The notes under the pieces were generated by a model, which worked only from the letters and a program-made list of their open reading frames with translations, did not search any database and was not told the DNA's origin. Below are positions 47,848 to 60,723 of a stretch of DNA of 64,000 bases, one piece after another (within the stretch, counting starts at the first letter, position 1; each line of letters begins with the position of its first letter). Source of the DNA: Caldovatus sediminis. GTDB taxonomy: Bacteria > Pseudomonadota > Alphaproteobacteria > Acetobacterales > Acetobacteraceae. Both the position numbers and the translations under genes were made by a program. The stretch covers positions 248,001-312,000 of the forward strand of contig NZ_BMKS01000006.1 in assembly GCF_014644455.1 (NCBI RefSeq), in the 5' to 3' direction.

Positions 47848-48957
47848 ATGGTAACCCTGGCGCTGTGCGGGGACGTGATGCTCGGCCGCGGCATCGACCA
47901 GATCCTCCCGCACCCCGGCGACCCCGCGCTGCACGAGGACTACGTCCGCTCGGCCCTCGCCTATGTCGCGCTCGCCGAGCGGGCGAACGGCCCCATCCCG
48001 CGGCCGGTCGGCTTCGACTACGTGTGGGGCGACGCGTCGGAGGCGCTGCGCCGCGCCGACCTGCGCGTCGTCAATCTGGAGACCAGCGTCACGACCAGCC
48101 CCGACTACGAGCCGAAGGGCATCAACTACCGCATGCACCCGCGCAACGTCGGCTGCCTGCAGGCCGCCGGCATCGAGTGCTGCGTGCTGGCGAACAACCA
48201 CGTGCTCGACTGGGGCGAGGCCGGCCTGCTGGAGACGCTCGAGACGCTCGCCCGGGCCGGCATCCGGACCGCGGGCGCCGGGCGCGACCTGGCCGAGGCC
48301 GCGGCGCCGGCGGCACTCCCCCTCCCCGCGCCGGGCGGCGGCCGGCTGCTGGTCTTCGGATTCGGCTCGGAAAGCAGCGGCATCCCGCGGCATTGGGCGG
48401 CGGCGCCGGGGCGGCCGGGGGTGCACCTGCTCGACGACCTCTCGGCGGCGACCGCCGGCCGACTGGCGGAGCGGGTGCGGGCGGCGAAACGGCCGGGCGA
48501 CATCGCCCTCGCCTCGATCCACTGGGGGCCGAACTGGGGCTACGAGATCCCGCGCGCCTTCCGCGCCTTCGCGCATGCCCTGATCGACCGCGCCGGGTTC
48601 GACCTGGTGCACGGCCACTCGTCGCATCACCCGCAGGGTATCGAGGTGCACCGCAACCGCCTCGTCCTCTACGGCGCCGGCGACTTCCTCAACGACTACG
48701 AGGGGATCGAGGGGCGGGAGGAGTTCCGCGGCGACCTCACGGCGCTCTACCTGCCGCGGCTCGACGCGGCGAGCGGGGAACTGCTCGCGCTCAGGCTGGC
48801 CCCGTTCCGGATCGCGCGGATGCGGCTGAATCGCCCCACCGAGGAGGAACGCCGCTGGCTGCGCGACCGGCTCGACCGGGAGAGCCGCCCCTTCGGCGTC
48901 CGCATCGCGGCGGACCGGGAGGGGCTGCTCGAGGCGGACTGGAGCGGCAGGGCCTGA
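47848..48957 (+). CDS. CapA/PgsA-like metallophosphatase-fold protein
   Basis: A CapA-family (poly-gamma-glutamate synthesis-type) protein of 369 aa. It starts at the ATG after a tandem GGAGGACGGAGGAG, giving MVTLALCGDVMLGRGI; an in-frame upstream extension is not protein-like. Calcineurin-like metal motifs are CGDVMLGR (Asp9), VVNLETS, LANNHVLDWGE, ASIHWGPNWGYE and HGHSSHHPQG. No signal peptide is visible, so a cytoplasmic enzyme is likelier than an envelope one. No capB/capC genes are near, so the capsule role is doubtful. Confidence 0.85.
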   Translation: MVTLALCGDVMLGRGIDQILPHPGDPALHEDYVRSALAYVALAERANGPIPRPVGFDYVWGDASEALRRADLRVVNLETSVTTSPDYEPKGINYRMHPRNVGCLQAAGIECCVLANNHVLDWGEAGLLETLETLARAGIRTAGAGRDLAEAAAPAALPLPAPGGGRLLVFGFGSESSGIPRHWAAAPGRPGVHLLDDLSAATAGRLAERVRAAKRPGDIALASIHWGPNWGYEIPRAFRAFAHALIDRAGFDLVHGHSSHHPQGIEVHRNRLVLYGAGDFLNDYEGIEGREEFRGDLTALYLPRLDAASGELLALRLAPFRIARMRLNRPTEEERRWLRDRLDRESRPFGVRIAADREGLLEADWSGRA

Positions 48958-49117
48958 TGGGCCGTCCCGGGTTCGGCGCCGGCCCGGCCGGTGGCGCATC
49001 CGCGCCGGCGGCGCGGCGCGAGACGGCCGGCGAACCGCGCCGCCGGCCTGGCAATGGGGGCGCGGGCAGGACGGCTGCGGTGGCAGGGTCGCGCCCCCGG
49101 CCTGCCGCCCGGCGGGG

Positions 49118-49131
49118 CTGATCCAGGTCAA
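49118..49131. promoter_or_regulatory. FNR-type box CTGATCCAGGTCAA
   Basis: CTGAT-N4-GTCAA fits the TTGAY-N4-RTCAA consensus in nine of ten positions. It is centred about 94 bp before the ATG (49218) of the HhH-domain gene that heads the 49-52 kb unit. A -41.5 site would place the transcript start near 49166. Confidence 0.5.
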
Positions 49132-49217
49132 TGACGCCGCGCATCCGAGGCCAGAGCCTGCGGACACGGCGGCAGCGGACGGGGCGGCGCGGCGGGATGG
49201 GCAGCAGGAGCGCGGGC

Positions 49218-50150
49218 ATGGCATCCTCCGAGCCGGAAACAACCCCGGACGTCCCCGCCCCCCGGGCCGCCGCCATGACCAATGCGCGGATCGCCGAACG
49301 GCTCCGCCAGGCGGCGGAGCTCCTGCTCGCGCAGGGCGACAACCCGTTCCGCGCCGCCGCCTACCGCCGGGCCGCGGACGAGGTGGCGGCGCTGCCGCGC
49401 GACCTCGGCGCGATCCTCGCCGGGCCCGGGGGACGCGCGGCGCTGGAAGCGATCCCGGGCGTCGGGCGCTCGATCGCGGGCGCGATCGCCGAGATGCTGA
49501 CCACCGGCCGGTGGCGCTATCTCGATCAGCTCAGGGGCGCCGCGGCGCCGGAGCAGGTGCTGCGCACCGTCCCGGGCATCGGCCCGAAGCTCGCCCGCAC
49601 GGTGCACGAGGCGCTGCAGGTCGAGACGCTGGAGGAGCTGGAGCTCGCCGCGCACGACGGCCGCCTCGAGCGCGTCCCGGGCTTCGGGCCGCGCCGCGCG
49701 GCGATGGTGCGCGCCGCCCTGGCCGCGATGCTCGCGCGCCTGCGGCCGGGACGGCCCGCGGCCGCTGCCGCCGGAACGGAGGACGAGCCGCCGGTCGCGA
49801 CGCTGCTCGATGTGGACCGCGAGTACCGCGAGCGCGCCGCCCGCGGCGGGCTGCGCCGGATCGCGCCGAAGCGCTTCAACCCCAAGGGCGAGGCGTGGCT
49901 GCCGGTGCTGCACACGACGCGCGGCCCCTGGCACTTCACCGCGCTCTTCTCCAACACCCCGCTCGCCCATCGGCTCGGCCGCGAGCGCGACTGGGTCGTC
50001 ATCTACTTCCACCGCGACGGCCGGCCGGAAGGGAGCCGCACGGTGGTGACCGAGACGGGCGGCCCGCTGCGCGGCCGCCGCGTCGTCCGCGGCCGCGAGG
50101 CCGAGAGCGCGCCGGCCGCGGCGGGCAGGCAGGAGGGAGACGCCGCATGA
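49218..50150 (+). CDS. Helix-hairpin-helix protein resembling the PolX N-terminus, without polymerase palm
   Basis: A 310-aa protein from the ATG at 49218 (AGGAG upstream); ATG 49275 (MTNARIAERLRQ) is also possible. Residues about 20-175 match the Pol-beta/PolX helical domain: NPFRAAAYRRAADEV, then HhH turns IPGVGRSIAGAIAE, VPGIGPKLARTVHE and VPGFGPRRAAM. The C-terminal domain (about 195-300) contains FNPKGEAWLPVLHT and FTALFSNTPLAHRLG. It lacks the nucleotidyltransferase GS...DxD and the PHP domain of real PolX. DNA binding is likely; catalysis is not indicated. The stop overlaps the BON gene (ATGA). Confidence 0.75.
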   Translation: MASSEPETTPDVPAPRAAAMTNARIAERLRQAAELLLAQGDNPFRAAAYRRAADEVAALPRDLGAILAGPGGRAALEAIPGVGRSIAGAIAEMLTTGRWRYLDQLRGAAAPEQVLRTVPGIGPKLARTVHEALQVETLEELELAAHDGRLERVPGFGPRRAAMVRAALAAMLARLRPGRPAAAAAGTEDEPPVATLLDVDREYRERAARGGLRRIAPKRFNPKGEAWLPVLHTTRGPWHFTALFSNTPLAHRLGRERDWVVIYFHRDGRPEGSRTVVTETGGPLRGRRVVRGREAESAPAAAGRQEGDAA

Positions 50151-50881
50151 CCACCACGGCCGACGAGCAGCACGCGATCCTCGAGCAGGTGCGCAAGGCC
50201 CTCCACAGCGAGCCGCGCGTCCGGCCGACGGCGGGGCCGATCCGCCTCGCCTGGTCCGAGGGCGCCCTGGTGATGGAGGGCGAGGTGGACAGCCTCGCCG
50301 GCAAGAAGCTCGCGCTCGAGGCCGCGGCGCGCGTGCCCGGCGTCGCCGGCATCGTGGACCGGCTGCGCGTGAGGCCCGCCACCAGGATGGGCGACGGCGC
50401 GATCCGCGACGCGGTGCGCGACGCCCTGCTGGGCGAGATCGTGCTCGCCGACTGCACGCTGCGCGAACGGGTGAAGGGCCGGCTGGAGACCGTGCGCGAG
50501 CCGCCCGACCCGCATGGCGAGATCGTGATCTCGGTGGAGGACGGCGTGGTGACGCTCGACGGCGAGGTCGCCGGACTCGGCCAGAAGCGCATGGCCGGCG
50601 TGCTCGCGTGGTGGGTGCCGGGCAGCCGCGACGTGGTCAACGGGCTCGGCGTCAATCCGCCCGACGCGGACAGCGACGACACCATCACCGACGCCGTGCG
50701 GCAGGTGCTGGAGAAGGACCCGCTGCTCGCCGCCGAGAGCATCACCGTCACGACGCACCGGGCGGTCGTCACGCTCGACGGCTTCGTCCCGAGCGAGGAG
50801 CAGCGGCACATCGCCGAGGACGATGCCTGGGCCGTGTTCGGCGTGGACGGAGTGATCAACCGGCTCGAGGTGCGGCCGTGA
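50147..50881 (+). CDS. BON-domain protein (three BON-like repeats)
   Basis: A 244-aa protein with about three BON units: residues about 10-78 (IRLAWSEGALVMEGEVDSL), 85-165 (IVISVEDGVVTLDGEVAGL) and 175-243 (ITVTTHRAVVTLDGFVPS, then VFGVDGVINRLEV). BON domains bind lipids or envelope components and recur in osmotic and stress proteins. No signal peptide is present, so it is probably cytoplasmic or associates with the inner membrane. The ATG overlaps the preceding gene, and a DUF2267 gene follows at 46 bp. Confidence 0.85.
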   Translation: MTTTADEQHAILEQVRKALHSEPRVRPTAGPIRLAWSEGALVMEGEVDSLAGKKLALEAAARVPGVAGIVDRLRVRPATRMGDGAIRDAVRDALLGEIVLADCTLRERVKGRLETVREPPDPHGEIVISVEDGVVTLDGEVAGLGQKRMAGVLAWWVPGSRDVVNGLGVNPPDADSDDTITDAVRQVLEKDPLLAAESITVTTHRAVVTLDGFVPSEEQRHIAEDDAWAVFGVDGVINRLEVRP

Positions 50882-50927
50882 CGACGGGCGGTGCGCCGCC
50901 CGCATCGGAGTGGAAGGAGGCAGGACG

Positions 50928-51416
50928 ATGGCAACCACCGGGCTCGAGGTGTTCGACCGGACGCTGCACATCACCAACATCTGGCTCGACGAGATCATGA
51001 AGACGATCGGGCCGGACCGGCACGCCGCGTGGCACGCGCTCGGCGCGGTGCTGCACGCGCTGCGCGACCGGCTGCCGCTCGAGCTCGCCGTGCATCTCGG
51101 CGCGCAGCTGCCGCTGCTGGTGCGCGGGCTCTACTACGACCAGTGGCACGTCGGCCGGCAGCCGGAGAAGCTGCGCTCGCTCGACGAGTTCCTGCAGCGG
51201 GTGGCGGAGGGCCTGCGCGGCACGCGGCCGATGGACGTGCGCGACGCCACGCTCGCGGTCCTGCGCACGCTCGCGCATCACGTGGATGCCGGCCAGGTCC
51301 GCAAGGTGGCGGACGTGCTGCCGGGCGAGATCCGCGCCTTCTGGAAGGAGGGCGAGCGGGCCGCGGTGGAGGGCGCCGCCGGCGCCGCGCCCGCCCGCGG
51401 CGGGACGACGGCCTGA
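50928..51416 (+). CDS. DUF2267 domain protein (copy 2)
   Basis: A 162-aa protein starting MATTGLEVFDRTLHITN, with AGGAGG about 9 nt upstream. DUF2267 features are WHALGAVLHALRDRLPLELA, then LPLLVRGLYYDQWHVGR and FLQRVAEGL. The C-terminal tail is Ala/Gly-rich and probably disordered. It belongs to the 49.2-52.3 kb unit between the BON and ZIP genes. It shares the RDxLP...LPxLxRGxYYDxW pattern with the protein at 43.6-44.0 kb. Confidence 0.87.
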   Translation: MATTGLEVFDRTLHITNIWLDEIMKTIGPDRHAAWHALGAVLHALRDRLPLELAVHLGAQLPLLVRGLYYDQWHVGRQPEKLRSLDEFLQRVAEGLRGTRPMDVRDATLAVLRTLAHHVDAGQVRKVADVLPGEIRAFWKEGERAAVEGAAGAAPARGGTTA

Positions 51417-51476
51417 GCGCGAGAGGCGGGCCGGCGCCAGGTCGCGCCGCCCGCCCCTGGCGGGAGGAGGATCGCC

Positions 51477-52256
51477 GTGGACGGCCGGCTGATCCTGATC
51501 GGCGCGGGCGCGAGCCTGGCCGCCGGCCTCGCCACCGGACTCGGCGCCCTGCCGGTGCTGCTCGTGCGGCGCATCTCGCAGCGGCTGCAGGACGCGCTGC
51601 TCGGCTTCGCCGCCGGCGTGATGCTGGCGGCCTCGTTCCTCTCGCTCGTCGTGCCGGGGATCGAGGCCGCGCGCGCGGACACTGGCAGCGCCACGCTGGC
51701 GGCGGCGAGCGTCAGCGCCGCCACGCTGCTCGGCGCGGGCGTGCTCTGGGCGGCCAACCGGTTCGTGCCGCACGAGCACTTCGTGCTCGGCCCGGCGGGG
51801 CCCCGCAGCCCGGCCGTCCGGCGCATCTGGCTGTTCGTCGCCGCCATCACGCTGCACAATTTCCCGGAGGGGCTCGCCGTCGGCGTTGGCTTCGGCGGCG
51901 GCGACCTCGCGAACGGCACGGCGCTCGCCATCGCGATCGGGCTGCAGAACATGCCCGAGGGCCTCGCCGTGGCCGTCTCGCTCGTCGCGCTCGGCCATGC
52001 CCGGCGCGCCGCCCTGCTGGTGGCGCTGGCCACGGGACTGGTCGAGCCGATCGGCGGCCTGATCGGCGTGGCCGCGGTCGCGATCTCGCAGCCCCTGCTG
52101 CCCTGGGGCATGGGCTTCGCGGCCGGCGCGATGCTCTTCGTCGTCAGCAACGAGATAATTCCCGAGACGCACGGCAAGGGCCACGAGGACACGGCAACGG
52201 CGGGCCTGATGGTCGGCCTCGTCGTGATGACGCTGCTCGACACCGCGCTCGCGTGA
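51477..52256 (+). CDS. ZIP-family metal transporter
   Basis: An inner-membrane ZIP protein of 259 aa with about eight helices, from a GTG with GGGAGGAGGA upstream. The metal-site helices are intact: TLHNFPEGLAVGVG (His127, Glu131) and LQNMPEGLAVAVS (Asn158, Glu161). ATGLVEPIGGLIGVAA and EIIPETHGKG are further family motifs. ZIP proteins import Zn2+ and related divalent ions into the cytoplasm. It is the last gene of the HhH-BON-DUF2267-ZIP unit. Metal specificity cannot be read. Confidence 0.9.
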   Translation: MDGRLILIGAGASLAAGLATGLGALPVLLVRRISQRLQDALLGFAAGVMLAASFLSLVVPGIEAARADTGSATLAAASVSAATLLGAGVLWAANRFVPHEHFVLGPAGPRSPAVRRIWLFVAAITLHNFPEGLAVGVGFGGGDLANGTALAIAIGLQNMPEGLAVAVSLVALGHARRAALLVALATGLVEPIGGLIGVAAVAISQPLLPWGMGFAAGAMLFVVSNEIIPETHGKGHEDTATAGLMVGLVVMTLLDTALA

Positions 52257-52356
52257 GCCGCGCAGGCGCCCCGGCAGCGGCGGTCCGGCGGCCGCGCGGG
52301 ACGCAACCGCGCGGATCCTCGTCCCGCGACAGGCGCGCGTCCGTGATCGGGCCGGG

Positions 52357-52370
52357 TTGACGTGCATCAA
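52357..52370. promoter_or_regulatory. FNR-type box TTGACGTGCATCAA
   Basis: TTGAC-N4-ATCAA is a full match to TTGAY-N4-RTCAA and a good dyad. It lies about 122 bp before the hsp20 ATG (52486). A -41.5 site would start transcription near 52405, leaving a leader of about 80 nt. Confidence 0.58.
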
Positions 52371-52485
52371 TGCGATCCGCCGGGTGCGGCGTTGTCGTGG
52401 GGGCCGCGGCGTGACCGTCCTCCGCCGGCATGCGGGAAGCGTCGGGGCGCAGGACGGGCGACGCGACCTAAGCAGGGAGACCGCC

Positions 52486-53046
52486 ATGAGCGAGACCGCG
52501 ACCAAGGCACCCGAGAAGACCGAACAGAGGGCGTTGGCGCCCGCCGCGGGGCCGGAGAGCCTGTGGCAGCCGCTCGCCACGCTCCGCGACGAGATGGACC
52601 GCCTGTTCGACAACGTGGTGCGCAGCTTCGGCCTCGGTCCGGGCCGGGCGCTGCGCCGCCTGGGGGCGGGGATGCAGCCCTGGTGGCGCCTGGAACCCGC
52701 CTTCGGAATGGCGCCGCCGGCGATGGACATGGTGGAGGACGAGAAGGAGTTCCGCATCACCGCCGAACTGCCGGGCATGGACACGGGCGACGTCGAGCTG
52801 ACGGTCTCGGACGACATGCTGACCATCCGCGGCGAGAAGAAGATGGAGAAGGAGGAGAAGGCGGAGAACTACTACCTCTCCGAGCGGCGCTTCGGCTCCT
52901 TCCAGCGCTCCTTCCCGCTGCCCCAGGGCGTGGACCGCGACAAGATCGAGGCGAAGTTCGACAAGGGCGTGCTGACCATCACCCTGCCGAAGACGCCGGA
53001 GGCCGCGACGCGGCAGAAGAGGATCCCGATCAAGCAGGGCGCCTGA
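52486..53046 (+). CDS. Hsp20/alpha-crystallin small heat shock protein
   Basis: A small heat-shock chaperone of 186 aa. The N-terminal arm (1-80) is variable; the alpha-crystallin domain (about 85-180) contains DEKEFRITAELPGMDTGDVE, DDMLTIRGEKK, YLSERRFGSFQRSFPLP and the closing FDKGVLTITLPK. The C-terminal I-x-I-type anchor is KRIPIKQGA. GGGAGA is upstream of the ATG. groEL follows at 162 bp, perhaps on the same transcript. Confidence 0.95.
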   Translation: MSETATKAPEKTEQRALAPAAGPESLWQPLATLRDEMDRLFDNVVRSFGLGPGRALRRLGAGMQPWWRLEPAFGMAPPAMDMVEDEKEFRITAELPGMDTGDVELTVSDDMLTIRGEKKMEKEEKAENYYLSERRFGSFQRSFPLPQGVDRDKIEAKFDKGVLTITLPKTPEAATRQKRIPIKQGA

Positions 53047-53208
53047 CGGGCGACGCCGGCGGCCCCGGCCAAGGACGGGGCCGCCGGCCGGCGGGGCGGG
53101 CGCGACCGCGCGGCGGCCCCCGCTGCCCGCCGCGGCGGAGTCCCGCCGGCGCCACGGCGCCCGGTCGGCGCGACGGCCCGGCACGACAATCGGAAGAAGG
53201 CAGCCCGC

Positions 53209-54834
<1,626 letters not shown>

Positions 54835-54881
54835 CGCGCGGCCGCGGCCGCGCGCGCCCCGGTGCGCCGACCGGAGGGCCG

Positions 54882-55325
54882 CTAGCGCCCGCCGCGGTCC
54901 GGCTCGAGATAGCGCCAGCCGTCGGGTCCGAGGGCGATCGGCGGATGCCCGGGGCGGTGGACCATCCACCAGGTCCTGCCGCGCTTCTCCACCGTCACCG
55001 GGCCGAGCGCGCGGTGCCGGTAGCGCCCGGGCGCACGCTGCGCCGGCGGCACGACCGGCGCGGCCGCCTTGCGCTCCCGCAGCAGGCGTTTCGCCGCCTC
55101 CAGCTCCGCGCGGCGGTCCTCGGCCAGGGCGCGGCCGGCGCGGTTGATGAAGAAGGTCACCATCCGGATCGCCGGACCCAGGCCCCCGGGCGACACCTCG
55201 GGCCGCGCCATGGTCTCGGCGATGGTCCGCGCGTCGAGGGTGAACAGCCCCTCGGGCGGGAAGGTGGAGGCCGTCGCGACCTCGCGGGACCAGCGCCTGG
55301 GCGTCGTCGTCGCGTGCCTGGCCAT
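54882..55325 (-). CDS. DUF3175 family protein
   Basis: A 147-aa protein starting MARHATTTPRRWSREVA. The family pattern is recognisable: RRWSREVATAST near the N-terminus, a GLFTLDARTIAETM helix, and MVTFFINRAGRALAEDRR in the centre. The C-terminal quarter is basic, with a beta-like RGRTWWMVHRPGHPPIALG. The function of DUF3175 is unknown. It lies 59 bp after the acyl carrier protein gene and is probably the last gene of the acs operon. It converges on groEL. Confidence 0.78.
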   Translation of the reverse strand: MARHATTTPRRWSREVATASTFPPEGLFTLDARTIAETMARPEVSPGGLGPAIRMVTFFINRAGRALAEDRRAELEAAKRLLRERKAAAPVVPPAQRAPGRYRHRALGPVTVEKRGRTWWMVHRPGHPPIALGPDGWRYLEPDRGGR

Positions 55326-55384
55326 CAGCGCCACCGTGGCGGAGGGCGCGCGCCCCGTTCGCCGCTCGCCGTCGCGCGCGCGGA

Positions 55385-55630
55385 TCAGGCGTCCGTGCCG
55401 CCGAGATAGGCGACGACGCCGTCGAGGGTGGACAGCTTCGGGTAGTCGGCCTCCGGGATCGGGCGGCCGGTGCGCTCGTGCAGCGCGGCGACGAAGTTGA
55501 GGAAGTCCATGGAGTCGAGATCGAGCGCCTCGCGCAGATCGGCGTCGCCCGCCACGGCCGAGAGCTCCGCCTCGGGCGCGATCCCGGCGAGGATCTCGGC
55601 GACCATCCTGGTGATCTCGTCCCTGGTCAC
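55385..55630 (-). CDS. Acyl carrier protein embedded in the 2-oxoacid dehydrogenase operon
   Basis: An 81-aa acyl carrier protein, from a GTG that overlaps the E2 stop (GTGA). The four-helix ACP pattern is clear: MVAEILAGIAPEAEL, then the phosphopantetheine site LDLDSMDFLNFV with Ser40, then TGRPIPEADYPKLSTLDGVV. The DSMDF core differs slightly from the FAS-type DSL. No phosphopantetheinyl transferase or ketosynthase is near. Coupling to E1/E2 and acetyl-CoA synthetase suggests that it accepts acyl groups made by these enzymes; this is inference. Confidence 0.88.
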   Translation of the reverse strand: MTRDEITRMVAEILAGIAPEAELSAVAGDADLREALDLDSMDFLNFVAALHERTGRPIPEADYPKLSTLDGVVAYLGGTDA

Positions 55631-56825
55631 AGCGCCTCCGGGTTCCGCAGCAGGGCCTCGATGCGCGCGAGCAGCAGGCCGCCGACATGGCCGTCCGTCG
55701 CCCGGTGGTCGCCCGCGAGGGTCAGCGACACCACGCGGCGCGGCACCACGGCGCCCTCCACGACCCATGGCCGCTCCACGACGCGCCCGAAGCCGATCAT
55801 CGCCACCTGCGGCGGGTGGATGATGGGCAGCACGCTCTCCGCGCCGCGGTCGCCGAGGCTGGTGACCGTGATGGTGGCGTCGGTCAGCTCGGAGCCGCGG
55901 AGGCCGCCGCCGCGCGCGCGCCCGACCAGGTCGCGCAGCGCCGCCATCAGCGCCTCGAGCGGCAGGCGGTCGGCGTGGCGGATCGCGGGCGCGACCAGCC
56001 CGCCGCCGCGCAGCGCCACCGCCCAGCCGATGTGCACGCCCTCCCCGGGGCGGAAGCCGCCCTCCTCCCAGAAGCCGTTGAGCGCCGGGTTCTCCGCCAC
56101 GGCGAGCGCGGTGGCGCGCAGCATGATCGCCGCGGGCAGCAGGCGCTCGGCCGGGGCGCGCCCGGCGTTGAGCCGTTCGAGCCGCTGCAGGGCCGGCGTC
56201 AGGTCCACCGTCTGGCCGAGGTAGTAGTGCGGGATCTCCCGCTTCGAGCGGCTCATCGCGGCGGCGATGGCGCCGCGCATCGCCTTGGCGTCGAAGGCGC
56301 CGCGCGCGGGACGCGGGGGCGGCGCGGCGGCCGCGGGCAGGTCGGCGAGGCGGATCGCGCCCTCGACGCCCGTGCCGCGCAGGCCCTCGAGCGCGATGCC
56401 GAGCGCCGCCGCCCGGCGCCGGGCCGCCGGGGTCGCGCGCACCCGGGCGCCGGCCGGGATCGCCGCCGCGGGCGCGGGCGGCGCGGCGGGCACGGGCGCG
56501 GGCGGCGCGGCGGCGGCGACGGCCGGCGCCTCCGCGGGCGCGGCGACGGCGGGCGCGGGCGCAGCCGGTGGCGGCGCCGGCGCGGCCTCCCCCGCTGCGA
56601 CGTCGAGCCGCGCGAGCACCGTGCCGACGGGCACGCGGGTGCCGGGCGGGACGACCAGCTCGCGCACCACGCCGTCCTCGAAGACCTCGATCTCGATCGC
56701 GCCCTTGGCCGTCTCCACGACGGCGACGACGTCGCCGCGCTTCACGCGCGCGCCCGGCCGCACCAGCCACTCGACCAGCGTGCCGGCCTCCATGTCGGCG
56801 CCGAGCGAGGGCATGCGGAACTCGC

Positions 56826-56829
<4 letters not shown>
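55627..56829 (-). CDS. Dihydrolipoamide acyltransferase (E2) of a 2-oxoacid dehydrogenase complex
   Basis: A 400-aa E2 subunit. The single lipoyl domain (1-80) has Lys42 in [11 protein letters not shown] as attachment site. A long Ala/Pro-rich linker (about 85-135) and a peripheral-subunit-binding domain ([16 protein letters not shown]) follow. The catalytic domain (about 180-400) ends in [11 protein letters not shown], with His375 and Asp379 of the HxxxDG site. DHRATDG replaces the usual DHRVVDG without loss of key residues. The ATG overlaps the E1beta stop. No E3 gene is adjacent, so a shared lipoamide dehydrogenase is assumed. Confidence 0.92.
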
Positions 56830-57820
<991 letters not shown>

Positions 57821-57824
<4 letters not shown>

Positions 57825-58809
57825 GACGGCACCGCCTCCATGGTGACGAAGCGCTCCAGCTCCTCGACCGGCTCCGGCGTTCCGGCCTCGGCGTAGGCGA
57901 CGGCGTCCTCGATCTCGGCGCCGATCTCCGCCTCGATGCGGGCGAGGTCGGCCTCGTGCAGGTGGCCGACCTGGACGAGCCAGGCGCTGAGGCGGGGGAT
58001 CGGGTCGCGCGCCCGCCACGCCGTGACCTCCTCCTTGGTGCGGTAGAGCTGGGCGTCGAACATGGAGTGGGCGCGGAAGCGGTAGGTGAGGCACTCCATC
58101 AGGTGCGGCGCGCCGGTCTCGCGGATGCGCTCGGCGGCGCGGCGCGCCGCGACCTCCACCGCCACCACGTCCATGCCGTCCACCGCCTCGCCGCTCATGC
58201 GGTAGGCGGCGGCCTTGCGCCAGATCTCGGGCTCGGCCTCGGCGACGGCGAGCGGCGTGCCCATCGAGTAGCGGTTGTTCTCGCACACGAACAGCACGGG
58301 GAGGCGCCAGAGCTGGGCGAGGTTCAGGCTCTCGTGGAACTCGCCCTCGTCCGCCGCGCCCTCGCCGAAGAAGCAGGCGGTGACGGTCCTGCGCCCCTGC
58401 ATCCGGTCGGCGAGCGCGACGCCGAGCGCGAGCGGCAGCCCGCCGCCGACGATGGCGTTGCCGCCGAGGAATCGCGTCGCCCGGTCGAAGATGTGCATGG
58501 AGCCGCCGCGGCCCCGGCAGCACCCCTCCAGCCGGCCGTACATCTCGGCCATCAGCGCCCGCATCGGGACGCCGCGGGCGAGCGCCTGGCCGTGCTCGCG
58601 GTAGGTGGCGACCACCCAGTCGTCGGGCCCGAGCGCCTGCATCACCCCGACCGAGATCGCCTCCTCGCCGTCGCAGAGGTGCAGGAAGCCGCGGATCTTC
58701 TGCGCCTGGTAGAGCTCGGCGCACTTCTCCTCGAAGCGGCGGATGCGCAGCATCTCGCGCAGCAGGCGCAGCCCGTGCGCGCGGTCGAGGTGGACCTTCG
58801 GGGCGCCGG

Positions 58810-58813
<4 letters not shown>
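57821..58813 (-). CDS. 2-oxoacid dehydrogenase E1 component, alpha subunit
   Basis: A 330-aa thiamine-diphosphate E1alpha. Motifs are [41 protein letters not shown] and the ThDP/Mg site [17 protein letters not shown] followed by ENNRYSMGT. The phosphorylation-loop region [15 protein letters not shown] is present. It is most like pyruvate/acetoin-type E1alpha, so pyruvate is the likeliest substrate. The ATG overlaps the acs stop, so the five genes acs to acp are coupled through 4-bp overlaps. Confidence 0.92.
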
Positions 58814-60621
<1,808 letters not shown>

Positions 60622-60678
60622 GTCGCGCCCCTCGTGCCTGTCCGCGGGGATCGTGCCGGCACCGGAGCCGGCGCGGCC

Positions 60679-60692
60679 ATGATCTCGATCAA
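60679..60692. promoter_or_regulatory. FNR-type box ATGATCTCGATCAA (minus: TTGATCGAGATCAT)
   Basis: Read on the minus strand the site is TTGATCGAGATCAT, centred 64-65 bp upstream of the acs ATG. A -41.5 placement puts the transcript start near 60644 and a leader of about 23 nt. CACGAT at about 60655-60650 would sit near the -10 region. The 13-mer TTGATCGAGATCA is identical to that in the box at 47575. Confidence 0.6.
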
Positions 60693-60723
60693 GCGCCGGC
60701 GCGGCCGCAGGCCGGTCCGGTCG

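Noticed and set aside
49218..50150. Full DNA polymerase X
   Set aside because: Only the helical HhH region is present. The nucleotidyltransferase GS...DxD motif and the PHP domain are missing.
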